From the NCBI RefSeq assembly GCF_003385555.1, contig NZ_QOHR01000002.1:62001-126000 (forward strand): DNA of 64,000 nt, in the 5' to 3' direction. The notes under the pieces are model-generated. The model was not told the DNA's origin and searched no databases. It saw only the letters and a program-made list of their open reading frames with translations. The position numbers and the translations under genes were made by a program. Shown here piece by piece: positions 29,032 to 38,113 of this stretch. How positions within the stretch are numbered: position 1 is the first letter of the stretch; each line of letters starts with the position of its first letter. The stretch comes from Rhodosalinus sediminis (lineage in GTDB: Bacteria; Pseudomonadota; Alphaproteobacteria; Rhodobacterales; Rhodobacteraceae).

Positions 29032-29670
29032 ATGACCACGGTCATCGTGGATTACGAGAGCGGCAATCTGCACTCTGCCGAGAAGGCGTTTCAGCGGATG
29101 GCCGCCGAGACGGGTGCGGGCGCGGTCGTGGTGACCGCCGATCCCGAGGTGGTGGCGACCGCGGAGCGCGTGGTGCTGCCGGGCGACGGCGCCTTTCCGG
29201 CGTGCCGGCGGGCGCTCTTCGCGCGCGCGGGGCTCTTCGAGGCGCTCGAGGAGGCGGCGCTGCACCGGGCGCGGCCCTTCCTCGGCATCTGCATCGGGAT
29301 GCAGATGCTCGCGAGCCGGGGCATGGAATACGCCGAGACGCCGGGCTTCGACTGGATCCCCGGCACGGTGGAGCGCATCGCGCCGGCGGATGCGGCGCTC
29401 AAGGTGCCGCACATGGGCTGGAACGACCTGGTGGTCGATCGGCCGCATCCGGTGCTCGAGGGCATCGCCACGGGCGATCACGCCTATTTCGTGCATTCCT
29501 ACCAGATGCGCCTGGCCGATCCGGCGCATCGTCTGGCGCATGCCGATTACGGCGGGCCGGTCACGGCCGTGGTGGGGCGCGACACCATCCTCGGCACGCA
29601 GTTCCACCCCGAGAAGAGCCAGGCCACCGGCCTGCGCCTGATCGCCAATTTCCTGCGCTGGCGGCCCTGA
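29032..29670 (+). CDS. hisH: Imidazole glycerol phosphate synthase, glutaminase subunit HisH
   Basis: HisH hydrolyses glutamine and feeds ammonia to HisF in histidine synthesis. The class I amidotransferase triad is visible: Cys in [11 protein letters not shown] and His-x-Glu in [10 protein letters not shown]. The N terminus [12 protein letters not shown] is typical. The protein has 212 residues. GGAGACGCGG precedes the ATG at 29032. It is first of a hisH-hisA-hisF-hisE run; hisB, usually near, is not in the window. Confidence 0.97.
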   Translation: MTTVIVDYESGNLHSAEKAFQRMAAETGAGAVVVTADPEVVATAERVVLPGDGAFPACRRALFARAGLFEALEEAALHRARPFLGICIGMQMLASRGMEYAETPGFDWIPGTVERIAPADAALKVPHMGWNDLVVDRPHPVLEGIATGDHAYFVHSYQMRLADPAHRLAHADYGGPVTAVVGRDTILGTQFHPEKSQATGLRLIANFLRWRP

Positions 29671-29698
29671 GAGCGGCGGCGCGAGACCGGAGAGCGCG

Positions 29699-30418
29699 AT
29701 GATCCTCTACCCCGCGATCGACCTGAAGGACGGGCAGGCCGTGCGGCTCCTGCGCGGCGAGATGGCCGCGGCCACGGTCTTCAACGACGACCCGGCGGCG
29801 CAGGCGCGCGCCTTCGTCGAGGCGGGCGCGCGCTGGTTGCATCTGGTCGATCTGAACGGCGCCTTCGCCGGGCGACCGGTCAATGCCGCGGCGGTCGAGG
29901 CGATCCTCGCCGCCTGTCCGGACACGCCGGCGCAGCTCGGCGGCGGTATCCGCGACATGGCCACCATCGAGACCTGGCTCGACAAGGGGCTGGCGCGGGT
30001 GATCCTCGGCACCGTGGCGGTGGAGGACCCGGAGCTGGTGCGCGCCGCGGCCCGCGCCTTCCCGGGGCGCATCGCCGTCGGCATCGACGCGCGCGCGGGG
30101 CGCGTGGCCACCCGCGGCTGGGCCGAGGAGACCGAGGTGGAGGCGACCGAGCTCGCCCGGCGCTTCGAGGACGCGGGCGTGGCGGCGCTCGTCTACACCG
30201 ACATCGAGCGCGACGGCGCGATGGGCGGGCCGAACGTCGCGGCCACTGAGGCGCTGGCGCGCGCCGTCTCGATCCCGGTGATCGCCTCGGGCGGCGTCGC
30301 CGCGCTGGCCGACCTGATCGCGCTGCGCGACACGGGCGTGATCGCGGGGGCGATCTCAGGGCGCGCGCTCTACGACGGCGAGCTCGACCTCGCGGAGGCG
30401 CTCGCCGCGCTGGGCTGA
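29699..30418 (+). CDS. hisA: ProFAR isomerase HisA
   Basis: HisA is the TIM-barrel isomerase that converts ProFAR to PRFAR, the substrate of HisHF. The catalytic Asp of strand 1 lies in [20 protein letters not shown] and the second in [15 protein letters not shown]. The phosphate-binding loops [11 protein letters not shown] and [11 protein letters not shown] are intact. It has 239 residues and a GGAG ribosome-binding site. The gap to hisF (152 bp) contains a degenerate repeat copy. Confidence 0.97.
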   Translation: MILYPAIDLKDGQAVRLLRGEMAAATVFNDDPAAQARAFVEAGARWLHLVDLNGAFAGRPVNAAAVEAILAACPDTPAQLGGGIRDMATIETWLDKGLARVILGTVAVEDPELVRAAARAFPGRIAVGIDARAGRVATRGWAEETEVEATELARRFEDAGVAALVYTDIERDGAMGGPNVAATEALARAVSIPVIASGGVAALADLIALRDTGVIAGAISGRALYDGELDLAEALAALG

Positions 30419-30444
30419 CGGCGGCGCCGGACGGCCGCCCGCGC

Positions 30445-30506
30445 AGGGGACGCCGCCCCCATCGGCTAATCCGACTCCCCCGGGGTATGCGCCACCAGGA
30501 AGACGG
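30445..30506 (+). repeat. Dispersed intergenic repeat, degenerate copy between hisA and hisF
   Basis: AGGGGACGCCGCCCCC, a small TCGG-CTAAT-CCGA stem, then CCCCCGGGGTATGCGCC and ACCAGGAAGACGG follow the element's order, with several substitutions in the tail. Confidence 0.55.
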
Positions 30507-30570
30507 ACCGGGGCATGGGGCTGGCGCCGCGCCCGGCGGCGTGGCAGAGGAGGGACGAAAGGACGCCACG

Positions 30571-31332
30571 ATGCTCAAGACCCGTGTGATCCCCTGTCTC
30601 GACGTGGCCGACGGCCGCGTGGTCAAGGGCGTGAACTTCGTCGACCTCGTGGATGCGGGCGACCCGGTGGAGGCCGCGATCGCCTACGACGCCGCCGGCG
30701 CCGACGAGCTCTGCTTTCTCGACATCAACGCCACCCACGAGAACCGCGGCACGATGTTCGACGTGGTGCGCCGCACGGCCGAGCACTGCTTCATGCCGCT
30801 GACCGTCGGCGGCGGGGTCAAGGGCCCCGAGGACGTGCGTGCGCTCCTGCTCGCGGGGGCCGACAAGGTGAGCTTCAACTCCGCCGCGGTGGCCGACCCG
30901 ACGGTGGTGGCGCGCGCCGCCGACCGCTTCGGCAGCCAGTGCATCGTCGTCGCCATCGACGCCAAGCTGGTCGAGCCGGGCAAGTGGGAGATCTTCACCC
31001 ACGGCGGGCGGCGGGCGACCGGCGTCGACGCGCTCGACTTCGCCCGGCGCGTGGAACGCGAGGGGGCGGGAGAGATCCTGCTCACCTCCATGGACCGCGA
31101 CGGGACCAAATCGGGCTTCGACCTCGAGCTCACCCGCGCGGTCGTGGACGCAGTGGGCATACCGGTGATCGCCTCCGGCGGCGTCGGCACGCTCGATCAC
31201 CTCGTCGCGGGCATCGAGACGGGCGGCGCGAGCGCGGTGCTCGCCGCCTCCATCTTCCATTTCGGCACCTACTCCATCGCGGAGGCGAAGGCGCACATGG
31301 CCGCCGCGGGCCTCGCCGTGAGGCCGTCATGA
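30571..31332 (+). CDS. hisF: Imidazole glycerol phosphate synthase, cyclase subunit HisF
   Basis: HisF joins PRFAR and ammonia to give imidazole glycerol phosphate and AICAR. The catalytic Asp pair is present ([19 protein letters not shown] and VVAIDAKLV), with phosphate loops [13 protein letters not shown] and [13 protein letters not shown]. It has 253 residues. AAGGACGCCACG precedes the ATG. Its stop overlaps the hisE start (ATGA), so the two are translationally coupled. Confidence 0.98.
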   Translation: MLKTRVIPCLDVADGRVVKGVNFVDLVDAGDPVEAAIAYDAAGADELCFLDINATHENRGTMFDVVRRTAEHCFMPLTVGGGVKGPEDVRALLLAGADKVSFNSAAVADPTVVARAADRFGSQCIVVAIDAKLVEPGKWEIFTHGGRRATGVDALDFARRVEREGAGEILLTSMDRDGTKSGFDLELTRAVVDAVGIPVIASGGVGTLDHLVAGIETGGASAVLAASIFHFGTYSIAEAKAHMAAAGLAVRPS

Positions 31333-31643
31333 GCGCGCTGGACCGCCTGGCCGCGACCGTGGCCGCCCGCGCCGCCGCCGACCCGGACGGCTCCTGGACG
31401 GCGAAGCTTCTCGCCAGGGGCCCCGAGAAATGCGCCGAGAAATTCGGCGAGGAAGCCGTCGAGGCCGTGATCGAGGCGGTGAAGGGCGACCGCGACCGCC
31501 TGACGGCCGAGGCGGCGGATGTGCTCTACCATCTCCTCGTGATGCTGCAGGCCCGCGGCGTGACCCTCGACGAGGTCCTCGCCGAGCTCGACCGCCGCGC
31601 CGGCACGTCCGGACTGGAGGAAAAGGCGCGGCGCAATCGCTGA
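31329..31643 (+). CDS. hisE: Phosphoribosyl-ATP pyrophosphatase HisE
   Basis: HisE removes pyrophosphate from phosphoribosyl-ATP, an early step in histidine synthesis. The alpha-helical MazG-like fold is visible with the metal-binding block [19 protein letters not shown] and [17 protein letters not shown]. The 104-residue length fits a stand-alone HisE with no HisI fusion. A reversed repeat copy starts 10 nt after the stop. Confidence 0.96.
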   Translation: MSALDRLAATVAARAAADPDGSWTAKLLARGPEKCAEKFGEEAVEAVIEAVKGDRDRLTAEAADVLYHLLVMLQARGVTLDEVLAELDRRAGTSGLEEKARRNR

Positions 31644-31652
31644 CCGGACCGG

Positions 31653-31720
31653 CCCATCATCTTGGCCCAAATACTCCGGGGGTGAATTGGCCGCAGGCCA
31701 AGAGGGGGCAGCGCCCCCTC
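31653..31720 (-). repeat. Dispersed intergenic repeat, copy 5 (reversed)
   Basis: CCCATCATCTTGG, AAATACTCCGGGGG, TTGGCC-GCA-GGCCAA (31687-31701) and GAGGGGGC-AGC-GCCCCCTC (31702-31720) follow in reverse order. It fills the gap between the convergent hisE and ArsC-like genes, where it could end transcription from either side. Confidence 0.9.
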
Positions 31721-31731
31721 TCCCCCGCGCC

Positions 31732-32046
31732 TCAGCCCTCCAGCGCCCGGCGCACTTCGGATGTCCATCCGAGGTGGAGCCCCGCCTCGGTCTCGATCAG
31801 CGGCCGCTTCATCACCGTCGGATGGCGCCGGACCAGCTCCACGACCGAAAGCGCGCGCTCTTCTTCCGGCAGGTCGCGCCAGGTGCGCGAGCGGCGGTTG
31901 ACCAGCGCCGCGCCGAAGGTCTCGGCGGCGCGCTCCAGCAGGCCCTCGGGGAAGCCCTCGGCGCGGATGTCGACGAAGCGCATCCCGTCGAGCGTCTTCG
32001 ACGCCGTGCGGCAGGTGTCGCAGGTGGTCAGCCCGTAGATGATCAT
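31732..32046 (-). CDS. ArsC/Spx-family reductase-like protein
   Basis: This 104-residue thioredoxin-fold protein of the ArsC/Spx/YffB family has the N-terminal active motif YGLTTCDTCRTA (CxxC). The conserved WRDLPEEE and RHPTVMKRPLIETEAG segments match YffB-type members. These may use glutathione, and arsenate reduction is not implied because no ars genes are near. The gene is divergent from the cold-shock gene across 200 bp. Confidence 0.88.
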   Translation of the reverse strand: MIIYGLTTCDTCRTASKTLDGMRFVDIRAEGFPEGLLERAAETFGAALVNRRSRTWRDLPEEERALSVVELVRRHPTVMKRPLIETEAGLHLGWTSEVRRALEG

Positions 32047-32246
32047 GGCGCGGTCCCTCCTCGCGCGGGTGCGGCATCGTGCCGCGGTTTCGCTTGCTTT
32101 TTACAGACGCCGTGCAATCCTCCGGACGCGGCCTCCGTCCTTCAGTTTCCGACTCGCCCTTCGCCGAAGCCGGTCCTGAAGCCGGCGACCGTGCCCCGCC
32201 GGGTGCGGCGCGGGGCGGAGTCTGGAACGAAGGGAGACACGGGACA

Positions 32247-32453
32247 ATGCCGACCGGCACCGTGAAGTGGTTCAACACGACCAAGGGCTACGGCTTCATC
32301 GCGCCCGAGGAGGGCGGCAAGGACGTCTTCGTCCACATCTCGGCGGTGGAGCGCTCGGGGCTCACCGGGCTCGCCGACGATCAGCGCGTGTCCTACGAGC
32401 TGCGCGAGGGGCGCGACGGGCGCACCATGGCGGCCGATCTGAAGGTGCTCTGA
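32247..32453 (+). CDS. Cold-shock domain protein (CspA family)
   Basis: This 68-residue single-stranded nucleic-acid-binding protein has both RNA-binding motifs of the family: RNP1 in KGYGFIAPE and RNP2 in VFVHISAV. It starts with the standard TGTVKWFN. AAGGGAGACACGGGACA precedes the ATG at 32247. A long leader (up to 200 bp, with a GGACG/CGTCC hairpin near 32126-32142) could allow temperature control of translation. The longer in-frame extension from 32079 lacks family sequence and was rejected. Confidence 0.95.
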   Translation: MPTGTVKWFNTTKGYGFIAPEEGGKDVFVHISAVERSGLTGLADDQRVSYELREGRDGRTMAADLKVL

Positions 32454-32459
32454 CATCGC

Positions 32460-33365
32460 TCAGGCGGCCTGCATCCGCGCGGCCTCGTCCCGCGCGAGGG
32501 CGAGAAGATCGGTCATGAAGGGCTTGCGCGTGTCGTCGGCGCGCGTCGCCGCGTAGAGCCGCCGCGTGAGCCCGTTCGCCGTCAGCGGGCGGGTGACGTA
32601 GTCCGAGGAATACTTCACCTCCCGCACCACCCAGTCGGGCAGCACGGCGACACCGCGGTTCGAGGCCACGAGCAGCAGGATCACCGCCGTGAGCTCGACC
32701 TGGCGGATCGCGGCGGGCTCCACCTTGGCCGGCGTCAGGAGCTGGCTGAAGACGTCGAGGCGCGCGCGCTCGACCGGATAGGTGATGAGCGTCTCGGCCC
32801 GGAAGTCCTTCGCCTCGATGAAGCGCTTCCGGGCGAGCGGGTGCTGCGCGGAGGCGACGAAGACGGGCGCGTAGTCGAAGAGCGGGGTGAAGGTCACGCC
32901 GGGCAGCTCCTCCGGATCCGATGAGATCACGACGTCGACCTCCTCCTTCTCGAGCGCGGGCAGCGCGTCGAAGGCGAGGCCGGGCCGGATGTCCACGTCC
33001 ACCTCGGGCCATGACTTGCGGAACGCCTCCAGCACCGGGAAGAGCCACTCGAAACAGGCGTGGCACTCGATCGCGATATGGAGCCGCCCGGAGCTTCCCG
33101 CGCGCAGCCCCGCGAACTCCGCCTGCGCCGCCTCGATCTCGGGCAGGACTTTCTCGGCGAGGCGCAGGAGGCGCTGGCCCGCCGCCGAGAGGCGCAGCGG
33201 CTTGGAGCGGCGCACGAAGAGTTCGACGCCGGTCTGATCCTCGAGGCCCTTGATCTGATGGCTGAGCGCGGACTGCGTGACGTTCAGCCGCTCGGCGGCG
33301 CGGGCGAGGCCGCCCTCCTCGTGGATCGCCTTGATCGAGCGCAGGTGCCGGAGTTCGAGGTGCAT
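32460..33365 (-). CDS. metR: LysR-type regulator MetR
   Basis: This 301-residue activator has an N-terminal winged helix (MHLELRHLRSIKAIHEEGGLARAAERLNVTQSALSHQIK in order) and a C-terminal effector domain (CHACFEWLFPVLEAF, VDVVISSDP). MetR senses homocysteine and controls methionine genes. The identity is supported by its divergent position to metF, 95 bp away, and by MetR-like sequence details in the N-domain. The start at 33365 begins the conserved LELRHLRS; a longer in-frame start at 33425 would cross the operator. Confidence 0.93.
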   Translation of the reverse strand: MHLELRHLRSIKAIHEEGGLARAAERLNVTQSALSHQIKGLEDQTGVELFVRRSKPLRLSAAGQRLLRLAEKVLPEIEAAQAEFAGLRAGSSGRLHIAIECHACFEWLFPVLEAFRKSWPEVDVDIRPGLAFDALPALEKEEVDVVISSDPEELPGVTFTPLFDYAPVFVASAQHPLARKRFIEAKDFRAETLITYPVERARLDVFSQLLTPAKVEPAAIRQVELTAVILLLVASNRGVAVLPDWVVREVKYSSDYVTRPLTANGLTRRLYAATRADDTRKPFMTDLLALARDEAARMQAA

Positions 33366-33399
33366 CTTCTCACGCCGCTCATGTTCGTCTTGAAGGATA

Positions 33400-33412
33400 T
33401 GAGTTTGTTTCA
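33400..33412 (+). promoter_or_regulatory. Candidate MetR operator
   Basis: TGAG-TTTGT-TTCA fits the TGAA-N5-TTCA MetR site with one mismatch. It lies between the divergent metR and metF genes, 49 nt before the metF start. Confidence 0.4.
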
Positions 33413-33460
33413 CGCATGGCGCCATGCGACAAGGGCGCCAATCACCAAAAGGGGGTCAGC

Positions 33461-34330
33461 ATGACCGACGCGCCGGAGGTTTCCTTCGAGTTCTTTCCGC
33501 CCAAGTCGCTGGAGGCGTCCTTCCGCCTCTGGGACACGGTGCAGGTGCTCGCGCCGCTCGCGCCGCGCTTCGTTTCGGTGACCTACGGGGCCGGCGGCAC
33601 CACGCGGGAGCTGACGCGCGACGCGGTCGGCACCCTGCACAAGCACACCGGCCTCGACGTCGCGGCGCATCTGACCTGCGTGAACGCCACGAGGGAGGAA
33701 ACGCTCGCCATCGCCAACGGTTTCGCCGACGCGGGCGTCAACCAGATCGTCGCGCTGCGCGGCGACCCGCCGAAGGATTCAGGCGGCTTCACGCCGCACC
33801 CCGACGGCTTCGCCAACTCGGCGGAGCTGGTCGAGGCGCTCGCCGAGACGGGGCGCTTCACCATCCGGGTGGGCGCCTACCCCGACCCGCACCCCGACGC
33901 GCCCTACGAGGGGGCGGACGTCGACTGGCTCAAGCGCAAGATCGACGCCGGCGCGGACGAGGCGATCACGCAGTTCTTCTTCGAGACGGAGGCCTTCTAC
34001 CGCTTCCGCGACCGCTGCGAGAAGGCGGGCATCGACGCGCCGATCGTGCCGGGCATCATGCCGATCGAGAACTGGGCCGGCGTCAAGCGCTTCGCCAAGG
34101 CCTGCGGCGCCTACATCCCCGCATGGCTCGACGACGCCTTCGCCAAGGCCGAGCGCGACGGGCGCGCCGACCTGCTGGCCACCTCGCTCTGCACCGAGAT
34201 GTGCACCGAGCTCCTCGAGAACGGCGTGGACAAGCTGCATTTCTACACGCTGAACAAGCCCGAGCTCACGCGCGACGTCTGCGCCGCGCTGGGCGTCAAG
34301 CCCGAGGCGCGGCTCGAGCACGTCGCCTGA
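33461..34330 (+). CDS. metF: 5,10-Methylenetetrahydrofolate reductase
   Basis: MetF reduces methylene-THF to methyl-THF, the methyl donor for methionine synthase. It is an FAD-binding TIM barrel of 289 residues, opening with VSFEFFPPKS and containing FVSVTYGAGGTTRE, QIVALRGDPP, and EAITQFFFETEAFYRF. The family C terminus KLHFYTLNKPEL is present. AAAGGGGG precedes the ATG at 33461. It is probably activated by the divergent MetR. Tandem hairpins follow the stop. Confidence 0.97.
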   Translation: MTDAPEVSFEFFPPKSLEASFRLWDTVQVLAPLAPRFVSVTYGAGGTTRELTRDAVGTLHKHTGLDVAAHLTCVNATREETLAIANGFADAGVNQIVALRGDPPKDSGGFTPHPDGFANSAELVEALAETGRFTIRVGAYPDPHPDAPYEGADVDWLKRKIDAGADEAITQFFFETEAFYRFRDRCEKAGIDAPIVPGIMPIENWAGVKRFAKACGAYIPAWLDDAFAKAERDGRADLLATSLCTEMCTELLENGVDKLHFYTLNKPELTRDVCAALGVKPEARLEHVA

Positions 34331-34339
34331 AGCCGGGCG

Positions 34340-34384
34340 CAAGGCGCTTCGAAGCGCCTTGCAAGCGATTTGAAAATCGCTTGC
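34340..34384 (+). terminator. Tandem palindromic hairpins after metF
   Basis: CAAGGCGCTTC/GAAGCGCCTTG is a perfect 22-bp palindrome (34340-34361). It is immediately followed by GCAAGCGATTT-GA-AAATCGCTTGC (34361-34384), an 11-bp stem. A third stem CGAGTCGC/GCGACTCG lies at about 34401-34427. They probably end metF transcription. Confidence 0.6.
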
Positions 34385-34460
34385 CCGCGGCCCGTGGCCG
34401 CGAGTCGCGTCACGGAAATGCGACTCGTCGCGCGGGCAGGTCTCTCCTAAGGTCGCGCCC

Positions 34461-35090
34461 ATGTTCGACGCGCGCCTTCGTCCGCTCATCGACCCGCCGC
34501 TCGACCGACTCGGCCGCCGCGTCGCGCGCGCGGGGGTCGGCGCGGACGCCGTCACGCTCGCGGGGCTCGCGCTCGGGCTGATCGCTGCCGGGCTCGTCGC
34601 CGCCGGGCACCCGGGCTGGGCGCTCGCGCCGCTGCTGCTCAGCCGCATCGCCGACGGGCTCGACGGCGCCGTGGCCCGGGCGAGCCGGGCCTCGGACTTC
34701 GGCGGCTTTCTCGACATCACGAGCGATTTTCTCTTCTACGGCGCGGTGCCGCTCGCCTTCGTCCTCGCCGATCCGGCGGGCAACGGCGCCGCGGGGGCCT
34801 TCCTGCTCGCCGCCTTCTATTTCAACGGGGCGACCTTCCTCGGCTTCGCGATCCTCGCCGAGAAGGCGCGGATGCGCACCGACGCGCGCGGGGTGAAATC
34901 GCTCTATTTCACCGGCGGGCTTCTGGAGGGGGCGGAGACCATCGGCTTCTTCGTCCTTCTGTGCCTCGTGCCGCAGCACTTCGCGCCGCTCGCCTGGGTC
35001 TTCGGCGCGCTCTGCTTTCTCACCGCCGGCGCGCGCGTCCTGCTCGCGCGCAAGGTCTTTCCCACGCACAGCCCGGAGGACATCCGATGA
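34461..35090 (+). CDS. ynjF: CDP-alcohol phosphatidyltransferase family protein (YnjF-like)
   Basis: This is an integral membrane enzyme that transfers a phosphoalcohol from a CDP-activated donor. The family motif D-GL-DG-AV-AR followed by G-FLD-ITSD is intact around residues 63-90. About six hydrophobic segments are visible in 209 residues. It is coupled (ATGA) to a YnjB-like binding protein and so heads a YnjF-B-C-D set; E. coli also keeps ynjF beside ynjBCD. The substrate is not known. Confidence 0.85.
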   Translation: MFDARLRPLIDPPLDRLGRRVARAGVGADAVTLAGLALGLIAAGLVAAGHPGWALAPLLLSRIADGLDGAVARASRASDFGGFLDITSDFLFYGAVPLAFVLADPAGNGAAGAFLLAAFYFNGATFLGFAILAEKARMRTDARGVKSLYFTGGLLEGAETIGFFVLLCLVPQHFAPLAWVFGALCFLTAGARVLLARKVFPTHSPEDIR

Positions 35091-36283
35091 TCCGCACGCT
35101 CCCCGCCGCGCTCGTCGCGCTGCCCGGCCTCGCCCTCGCCGAGCCCGACCCGGCCGACTGGGACGCGGTGCTGGAGGCCGCGCGGGGCCAGACCGTCTAC
35201 TGGAGCGCCTGGGGCGGCTCGACCGCGACGAACGACTTCATCGCCTGGGTGGGCGAGCGGGTCGCAGAGGATCACGGCGTCACCGTCGAGCACGTCAAGC
35301 TCGCCGACACCGCCGACGCGGTGAGCCGCGTGCTCGCCGAGAAGAGCGCGGGGCAGGACACCGGCGGCGCCGTCGATCTCATCTGGATCAACGGCGAGAA
35401 CTTCGCCGCGATGAAGGAGGCCGACCTCCTCTTCGGCCCCTTCGCCGAGGACCTGCCGAACTGGCGCTACGTCGATGTCGAGGGCAAGCCGGTGCGCACC
35501 GATTTCACCGTGCCGACCGAGGGCTACGAGAGCCCCTGGGCGGCGGCGCAGGTGGTCTTCATGTACGATTCCGCGGACATGGAGCCGCTGCCCTCGATGG
35601 CGGCGCTCCTCGACTGGGCGAAGGCGAACCCGGGCCGCTTCACCTATCCCCAGCCACCCGACTTCCTCGGCGCGACCTTTCTCAAGCAGGCGCTCTACGG
35701 GCTCGTGGACGACCCGGAGGTGCTGCTCCAGCCCGCGGACGAGGCCGATTACGCCGCCGTCACCGCGCCGCTCTGGGACTTCGTCGAGGAGCTCACGCCG
35801 CATCTCTGGCGGCAGGGGCGCGCCTATCCGCAGAGCGGGCCGCGCCAGTTGCAGCTGATGGCCGACGACGAGATCGACCTCGCCATTTCCTTCAGCCCCG
35901 GCGAGGCCTCGGCGGCGATCGCGGATTTCCGGCTTCCGGACACGGTGCGCACCTTCGTCTCCGAGGGCGGCACCATCGGCAACGCGAGCTTCGTGGCGAT
36001 CCCCTACAACGCCTCGGCCAAGGCGGGCGCGATGGTGGTGGCGAATGTCCTGCTCTCGCCCGAGGCGCAGGCGCACGCGCTCGACCCGGAGGTGCTGGGC
36101 TACGGCACGGTGCTCGACATGGGCAAGCTGCCGCCCGCGGCGCGCGCGCGCTTCGAGGAGGTGCCGCTCGGCGTCGCCACGCTCCCGCCCGAGGCGCTCG
36201 GCCCGACCCTGCCCGAGCCGCATCCCTCGTGGATGGAGCGGATCGAGGCGGACTGGATCGCGCGCTTCGGCACCGGCGACTGA
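35087..36283 (+). CDS. ynjB: ABC transporter substrate-binding protein, YnjB-like
   Basis: This 398-residue periplasmic binding protein has a short signal peptide (MIRTLPAALVALPGLALAEP). The mature part, with TVYWSAWGGSTATNDFIAWV, DLIWINGENFAAMKEADLLFGPFAEDLPN in order, and TIGNASFVAIPYNASAKAGAM, follows the YnjB/extracellular solute-binding family 1 pattern. The ATG overlaps the YnjF-like stop. The YnjC-like permease follows after 1 bp. Its ligand is unknown; related ABC systems carry thiamine or iron. Confidence 0.88.
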   Translation: MIRTLPAALVALPGLALAEPDPADWDAVLEAARGQTVYWSAWGGSTATNDFIAWVGERVAEDHGVTVEHVKLADTADAVSRVLAEKSAGQDTGGAVDLIWINGENFAAMKEADLLFGPFAEDLPNWRYVDVEGKPVRTDFTVPTEGYESPWAAAQVVFMYDSADMEPLPSMAALLDWAKANPGRFTYPQPPDFLGATFLKQALYGLVDDPEVLLQPADEADYAAVTAPLWDFVEELTPHLWRQGRAYPQSGPRQLQLMADDEIDLAISFSPGEASAAIADFRLPDTVRTFVSEGGTIGNASFVAIPYNASAKAGAMVVANVLLSPEAQAHALDPEVLGYGTVLDMGKLPPAARARFEEVPLGVATLPPEALGPTLPEPHPSWMERIEADWIARFGTGD

Positions 36284-36284
36284 G

Positions 36285-38015
36285 ATGCGGGCGCGCGCCC
36301 TGCCCGCGCCCGCCGGTCGCGGGGCCCGGCTCCGGCTCCTGCCGGCGGTGCCGCTCCTGACGGTGGCGGTGCTCACGGTGCCGGTGGGCGCGGGGCTTCT
36401 GGGCACCGCGCTGCCGGCGATCGGGGTGATGCCCGCGCTCGGCCACGCGGCGCCGGGGCTCGGGCCCTTTCGCGATCTTTTCGCCTGGCCCGGCCTCGCC
36501 GACGCGCTGCGGCTGTCGGCGGTGACCGGCCTCGCCGCGACGGCGCTCGCGCTCGCGGTGACGGTGGCGATCCTCGCGAGCTGGTCGGAGACGCGCGCCT
36601 TCGGCGCGATCCGGCGCGCGCTCGCCCCGCTCCTGTCGGTGCCGCACGCAGCGGCGGCCTTCGGGCTCGCCTTCCTGATCGCGCCCTCGGGCTGGGCGAT
36701 GCGCGCGCTCTCGCCGTGGGCGACCGGCATGGAGCGCCCGCCCGACTGGCTCGTGGTGCAGGACCCCTGGGGTCTCGCGCTGATCGCGGGGCTCGTGGCC
36801 AAGGAGGTGCCCTTCCTGCTGCTGATGTCGATCGCCGCGCTCGGGCAGACCGACGCGCGCCGCGCGGCGACGGTGGCGCGCAGCCTCGGCCACGGGCGCG
36901 AGGCGGGCTGGCTGCGCGCGGTCTTTCCGCGGCTCTACGCGCAGATCCGCCTGCCGGTCTACGTCGTGCTCGCCTATTCGATGACGGTGGTCGACGTGGC
37001 GGCGATCCTCGGCCCCACCACGCCGCCACCGCTCTCCGTGCAGATCGTGCGCTGGATGAACGACCCGGACCTCGCGCTGCGTCTGCGCGCGGCGGCGGGC
37101 GCGGTGGTGCAACTCGCGCTCGTCGCCGCGGCGCTCGGGCTCTGGCGCGCGGGCGAGGCCGGGGTCGCGGCGCTCGGCCGGGCCTGGGTGCGCTCGGGGC
37201 GGCGGGGGCCGCGCGGGCGCGGGCCGGCGGCGCTCTCGCTCGCGCTCGCGGGCCTCGCGGCGGGCGTGGTGCTCGCCGGGCTCGGAGTGCTCGCGCTCTG
37301 GTCGGTGGCGGCCTTCTGGGCCTTTCCCGACGCCGCGCCGGAGGCGCTGACGCTCCGGAGCTGGGCGCGGCACGGGCCGGAGCTCGCGCGGCTTCTCGCG
37401 ACGACTGGCGCGATCGCGGGACTCGCGGCGCTCGCCGCGCTCGTGCTGGCGGTGGGCTGCCTCGAAGCGGAGACGCGGTACGGGCTCAGCATCCGGCGCG
37501 GGGGGCTCTGGATCCTCTACGCGCCGCTTCTCGTGCCGCAGGTCGCCTTCCTGCCGGGGCTGCAGGGGGCCTTCCTGACGGCGGGGACGACGCCGGGGCT
37601 CGTGGCGGTCACCGCCGCGCATCTGGTCTTCGTCTTTCCGTATGTCTTCCTGTCGCTCGGCGATCCCTGGCGGGCCTGGGACGCGCGGCTCGCCACCGTG
37701 GCGCGGAGCCTCGGCGCGGGGACCGGGGGCGTGCTCTGGCGCGTGCGGCTGCCGATGCTGCTCGGGCCGGCGCTGACGGCCTTCGCGGTGGGCTTCGCCG
37801 TCTCGGTGGGGCAGTACCTGCCGACGCTCCTCGTCGGCGGCGGGCGCGTGGCGACGGTGACGACGGAGGCGGTGGCGCTCGCCGCGGGCGGCGACCGCCG
37901 CGCGATCGGGGTGCACGCGCTGGCGCAGACGGGCGCGGCGCTCCTGCCCTTCGCGCTGGCGCTCGCGCTGCCGCGGCTCGTCTGGCGGAACCGGCGGGGG
38001 ATGCAGGATGCGTGA
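36285..38015 (+). CDS. ynjC: ABC transporter permease, two-domain YnjC-like
   Basis: This 576-residue inner-membrane protein has two fused permease halves, each with about six helices. Each half has a coupling-helix region: ATVARSLGHGREAGWLRAVFPRL in the first, ATVARSLGAGTGGVLWRVRLPML in the second. Such fused permeases serve binding-protein-dependent importers of the Fbp/thiamine type. It starts 1 bp after ynjB. A dispersed-repeat copy separates its stop from the ATPase gene. Confidence 0.9.
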   Translation: MRARALPAPAGRGARLRLLPAVPLLTVAVLTVPVGAGLLGTALPAIGVMPALGHAAPGLGPFRDLFAWPGLADALRLSAVTGLAATALALAVTVAILASWSETRAFGAIRRALAPLLSVPHAAAAFGLAFLIAPSGWAMRALSPWATGMERPPDWLVVQDPWGLALIAGLVAKEVPFLLLMSIAALGQTDARRAATVARSLGHGREAGWLRAVFPRLYAQIRLPVYVVLAYSMTVVDVAAILGPTTPPPLSVQIVRWMNDPDLALRLRAAAGAVVQLALVAAALGLWRAGEAGVAALGRAWVRSGRRGPRGRGPAALSLALAGLAAGVVLAGLGVLALWSVAAFWAFPDAAPEALTLRSWARHGPELARLLATTGAIAGLAALAALVLAVGCLEAETRYGLSIRRGGLWILYAPLLVPQVAFLPGLQGAFLTAGTTPGLVAVTAAHLVFVFPYVFLSLGDPWRAWDARLATVARSLGAGTGGVLWRVRLPMLLGPALTAFAVGFAVSVGQYLPTLLVGGGRVATVTTEAVALAAGGDRRAIGVHALAQTGAALLPFALALALPRLVWRNRRGMQDA

Positions 38016-38045
38016 GGCGCGCGGCGGCCGGGGCTCAGGGGGCGC

Positions 38046-38113
38046 AGGGGGCGCTGCCCCCTCTTGGCCTCGCGGCCAATTCACCCCCGGAGTATTTGAA
38101 CCAAGATGATGGG
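38046..38113 (+). repeat. Dispersed intergenic repeat, copy 6 (forward), overlapping the ynjD start
   Basis: AGGGGGC-GCT-GCCCCCT (38046-38062), TTGGCC-TCGC-GGCCAA (38064-38079), TTCACCC, CGGAGTATTTGAA and CCAAGATGATGGG. The ATGATG of the tail is the likely start of the ATPase gene. Confidence 0.9.

Noticed and set aside
31732-32046. Arsenate reductase as a resistance gene
   Set aside because: The CDTC motif and overall pattern fit the YffB/Spx-like branch, and no arsR, arsB or acr3 is adjacent.
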